Assembly: GCA_016710885.1 (NCBI GenBank)
Contig: JADJUC010000026.1
Coordinates: 1-6,369, forward strand
Source of the DNA: Candidatus Proximibacter danicus
Lineage (GTDB): Bacteria > Pseudomonadota > Gammaproteobacteria > Burkholderiales > Rhodocyclaceae
Direction: 5' to 3'
Length of the DNA stretch: 6,369 nucleotides
In this document: in pieces, positions 5,773-6,369 of the stretch
How positions within the stretch are numbered: position 1 is the first letter of the stretch
Layout of the letters: each line of letters begins with the position of its first letter
Position numbers and translations under genes: made by a program
Notes under the pieces: generated by a model
Databases searched by the model: none
What the model saw: only the letters and a program-made list of their open reading frames with translations
What the model was told of the DNA's origin: nothing

Positions 5773-6006
5773 TACAGCGCATCCCTTTCCGCCTGTTCCT
5801 GATCGCCGCGACCGTCGGCCATGAACCTGGCGAAAAACTGGCGAACTTGGTCAACACGCCGGAGACAGGCGACGCGCCGGGCGGATGCGAATTTCATCGC
5901 CATCACGCTCAATCTCCAGTTCCATGTCTGTGCGCTCGTAAGCAATATCTGCAGGGATGCGGACGGCTTGCGAGTTGCCGTTCTTGAAAACCCGGGTAGT
6001 GTGCAT
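5772..6006 (-). CDS. vapB: VapB-type antitoxin (AbrB/SpoVT-fold), frameshifted near the end
   Basis: Antitoxin partner of the adjacent toxin. The N-terminal swapped-hairpin DNA-binding domain is clear: MHTTRVFKNGNSQAVRIPAD, then IAYERTDMELEIERDGDEIR and IRPARRL. It binds its own promoter as a dimer, while the C-terminal tail binds the toxin. The frame breaks once near 5871-5877 (a base missing after RRL; the next frame reads SGVLTKFASFSPG) and again near 5825 (a missing T restores GFMADGRGDQEQAERDAL, ending TAA at 5774-5772). Repaired length is 78 residues, as usual. Start ATG 6006-6004 has GGAG seven bases upstream. It precedes and overlaps vapC by one base, so the pair is one transcript. 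Confidence 0.86.
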
Positions 6007-6034
6007 GGCAAACTCCGTTGTTGGATGTATGGTG

Positions 6035-6062
6035 TATGTACATTAGGCCAGTTTAGCGTCAA
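6035..6062 (-). promoter_or_regulatory. Putative autoregulated vapBC promoter
   Basis: On the minus strand TTGACG (6062-6057) matches the -35 consensus at five positions; 16 bases on, TACATA (6040-6035) is a weak -10. The -10 overlaps the exact 8-bp palindrome ATGTACAT (6036-6043), next to a pair of ATACA/ATACAT repeats (about 6025-6040). VapB antitoxins normally bind short palindromic or repeated sites here and repress their own operon, so this is a plausible operator. The location 30-56 bases before the vapB start is right for a promoter. Confidence 0.5.
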
Positions 6063-6163
6063 TGGAAATACGCGGATGTACCACCCGGCCAGTCGTCGGC
6101 ACTATGATGGGCGCCGACCCCGCTTCACCTGAAAACCCTGCATTCCGACACGGAGAACCCTTG

Positions 6164-6369
6164 ATGGCGCAACACATTTCAGACCTCGACCGCGAGTTCA
6201 TCGAGCTCAATGTTCTCCCCAAACTATTGGCGCTGGCCTCCTCCGGCGGGGCGGCCAAGGCGATGGTTGCCGAGGGCCTGGTCACGGTAGATGGAGAAGT
6301 GGAAACACGGAAGACGCGCAAGCTGCGCGCGGGTCAGGTCGTGCAGGTCGGCGACGACGAAATCCAGGT
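6164..6369 (+). CDS. S4-domain RNA-binding protein (YbcJ-like), truncated by window end
   Basis: Small RNA-binding protein of the single S4-domain type (compare E. coli YbcJ, about 70 residues). The frame is intact: MAQHISDLDREFIELNVLPK, LLALASSGGAAKAMVAEGLV, TVDGEVETRKTRKLRAGQVV, QVGDDEIQV. The S4 core is evident in the pattern LxxSSGGAAKxxVxEGxVxVDGExExRKxxKLRxGxxV, where the basic run TRKTRKLR and the Gly-rich turn contact RNA in S4 proteins. The window ends after 68 codons, probably only a few residues before the natural stop. I chose ATG 6164 because CGGAGAA (6151-6157) sits at good spacing; in-frame ATGs at 6104 and 6107 would add 19-20 unrelated residues. It is divergent from vapBC. 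Its RNA target is unknown; rRNA is the usual suggestion for this family. Confidence 0.88.
   Translation, partial: MAQHISDLDREFIELNVLPKLLALASSGGAAKAMVAEGLVTVDGEVETRKTRKLRAGQVVQVGDDEIQ

Noticed and set aside
1..6369. tRNA, rRNA, CRISPR array or insertion sequence.
   Set aside because: No cloverleaf, regularly spaced repeats, transposase motifs or paired terminal inverted repeats were seen on either strand.

Overview
The window looks like chromosomal DNA of a high-GC Gram-negative proteobacterium, probably a betaproteobacterium. That placement is an inference from the GC-rich codon use of the flanking genes, the set of outer-membrane lipoproteins and the family types; no rRNA or other marker is present to prove it.

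Layout, left to right. (1) Positions 1-869, minus strand: a LysR-type regulator whose last part is out of frame and runs to the window edge. (2) Positions 926-1724, plus strand: a TauE/SafE (sulfite exporter/anion permease) family membrane protein, divergent from the regulator and so its likely target. (3) Positions 1779-2585, plus strand: a BtuF-like cobalamin/iron-type substrate-binding protein without a signal peptide. (4) Positions 2623-4954, minus strand: a compact four-gene lipoprotein operon transcribed CsgG/HfaB-like protein, then a small PEGA-like lipoprotein, a DUF4810 lipoprotein and a DUF799 (GNA1162-type) lipoprotein, with 4-bp stop/start overlaps at the two downstream junctions. 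(5) About 400 bases with no convincing gene. (6) Positions 5354-6006, minus strand: a vapBC toxin-antitoxin pair. (7) From 6164, plus strand: a small S4-domain RNA-binding protein running off the right edge.

The lipoprotein operon is the most interesting part. All four proteins carry, or can be reconstructed to carry, lipoproteins' signal sequences, which points to one cell-envelope complex. Its base composition (about 45-50% GC in sampled blocks) is clearly lower than that of the flanks (about 68-70%), so it may have been acquired separately.

Almost every gene is broken by single-base gains or losses, roughly 30 in 6.4 kb, many in short base runs. In each case the conserved protein resumes immediately in another frame. 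Because this affects unrelated genes of both composition classes, I read it mainly as sequence error in the source assembly and not as true gene decay. Only the DUF4810 gene and the S4 gene read cleanly. Coordinates below span the reconstructed genes.
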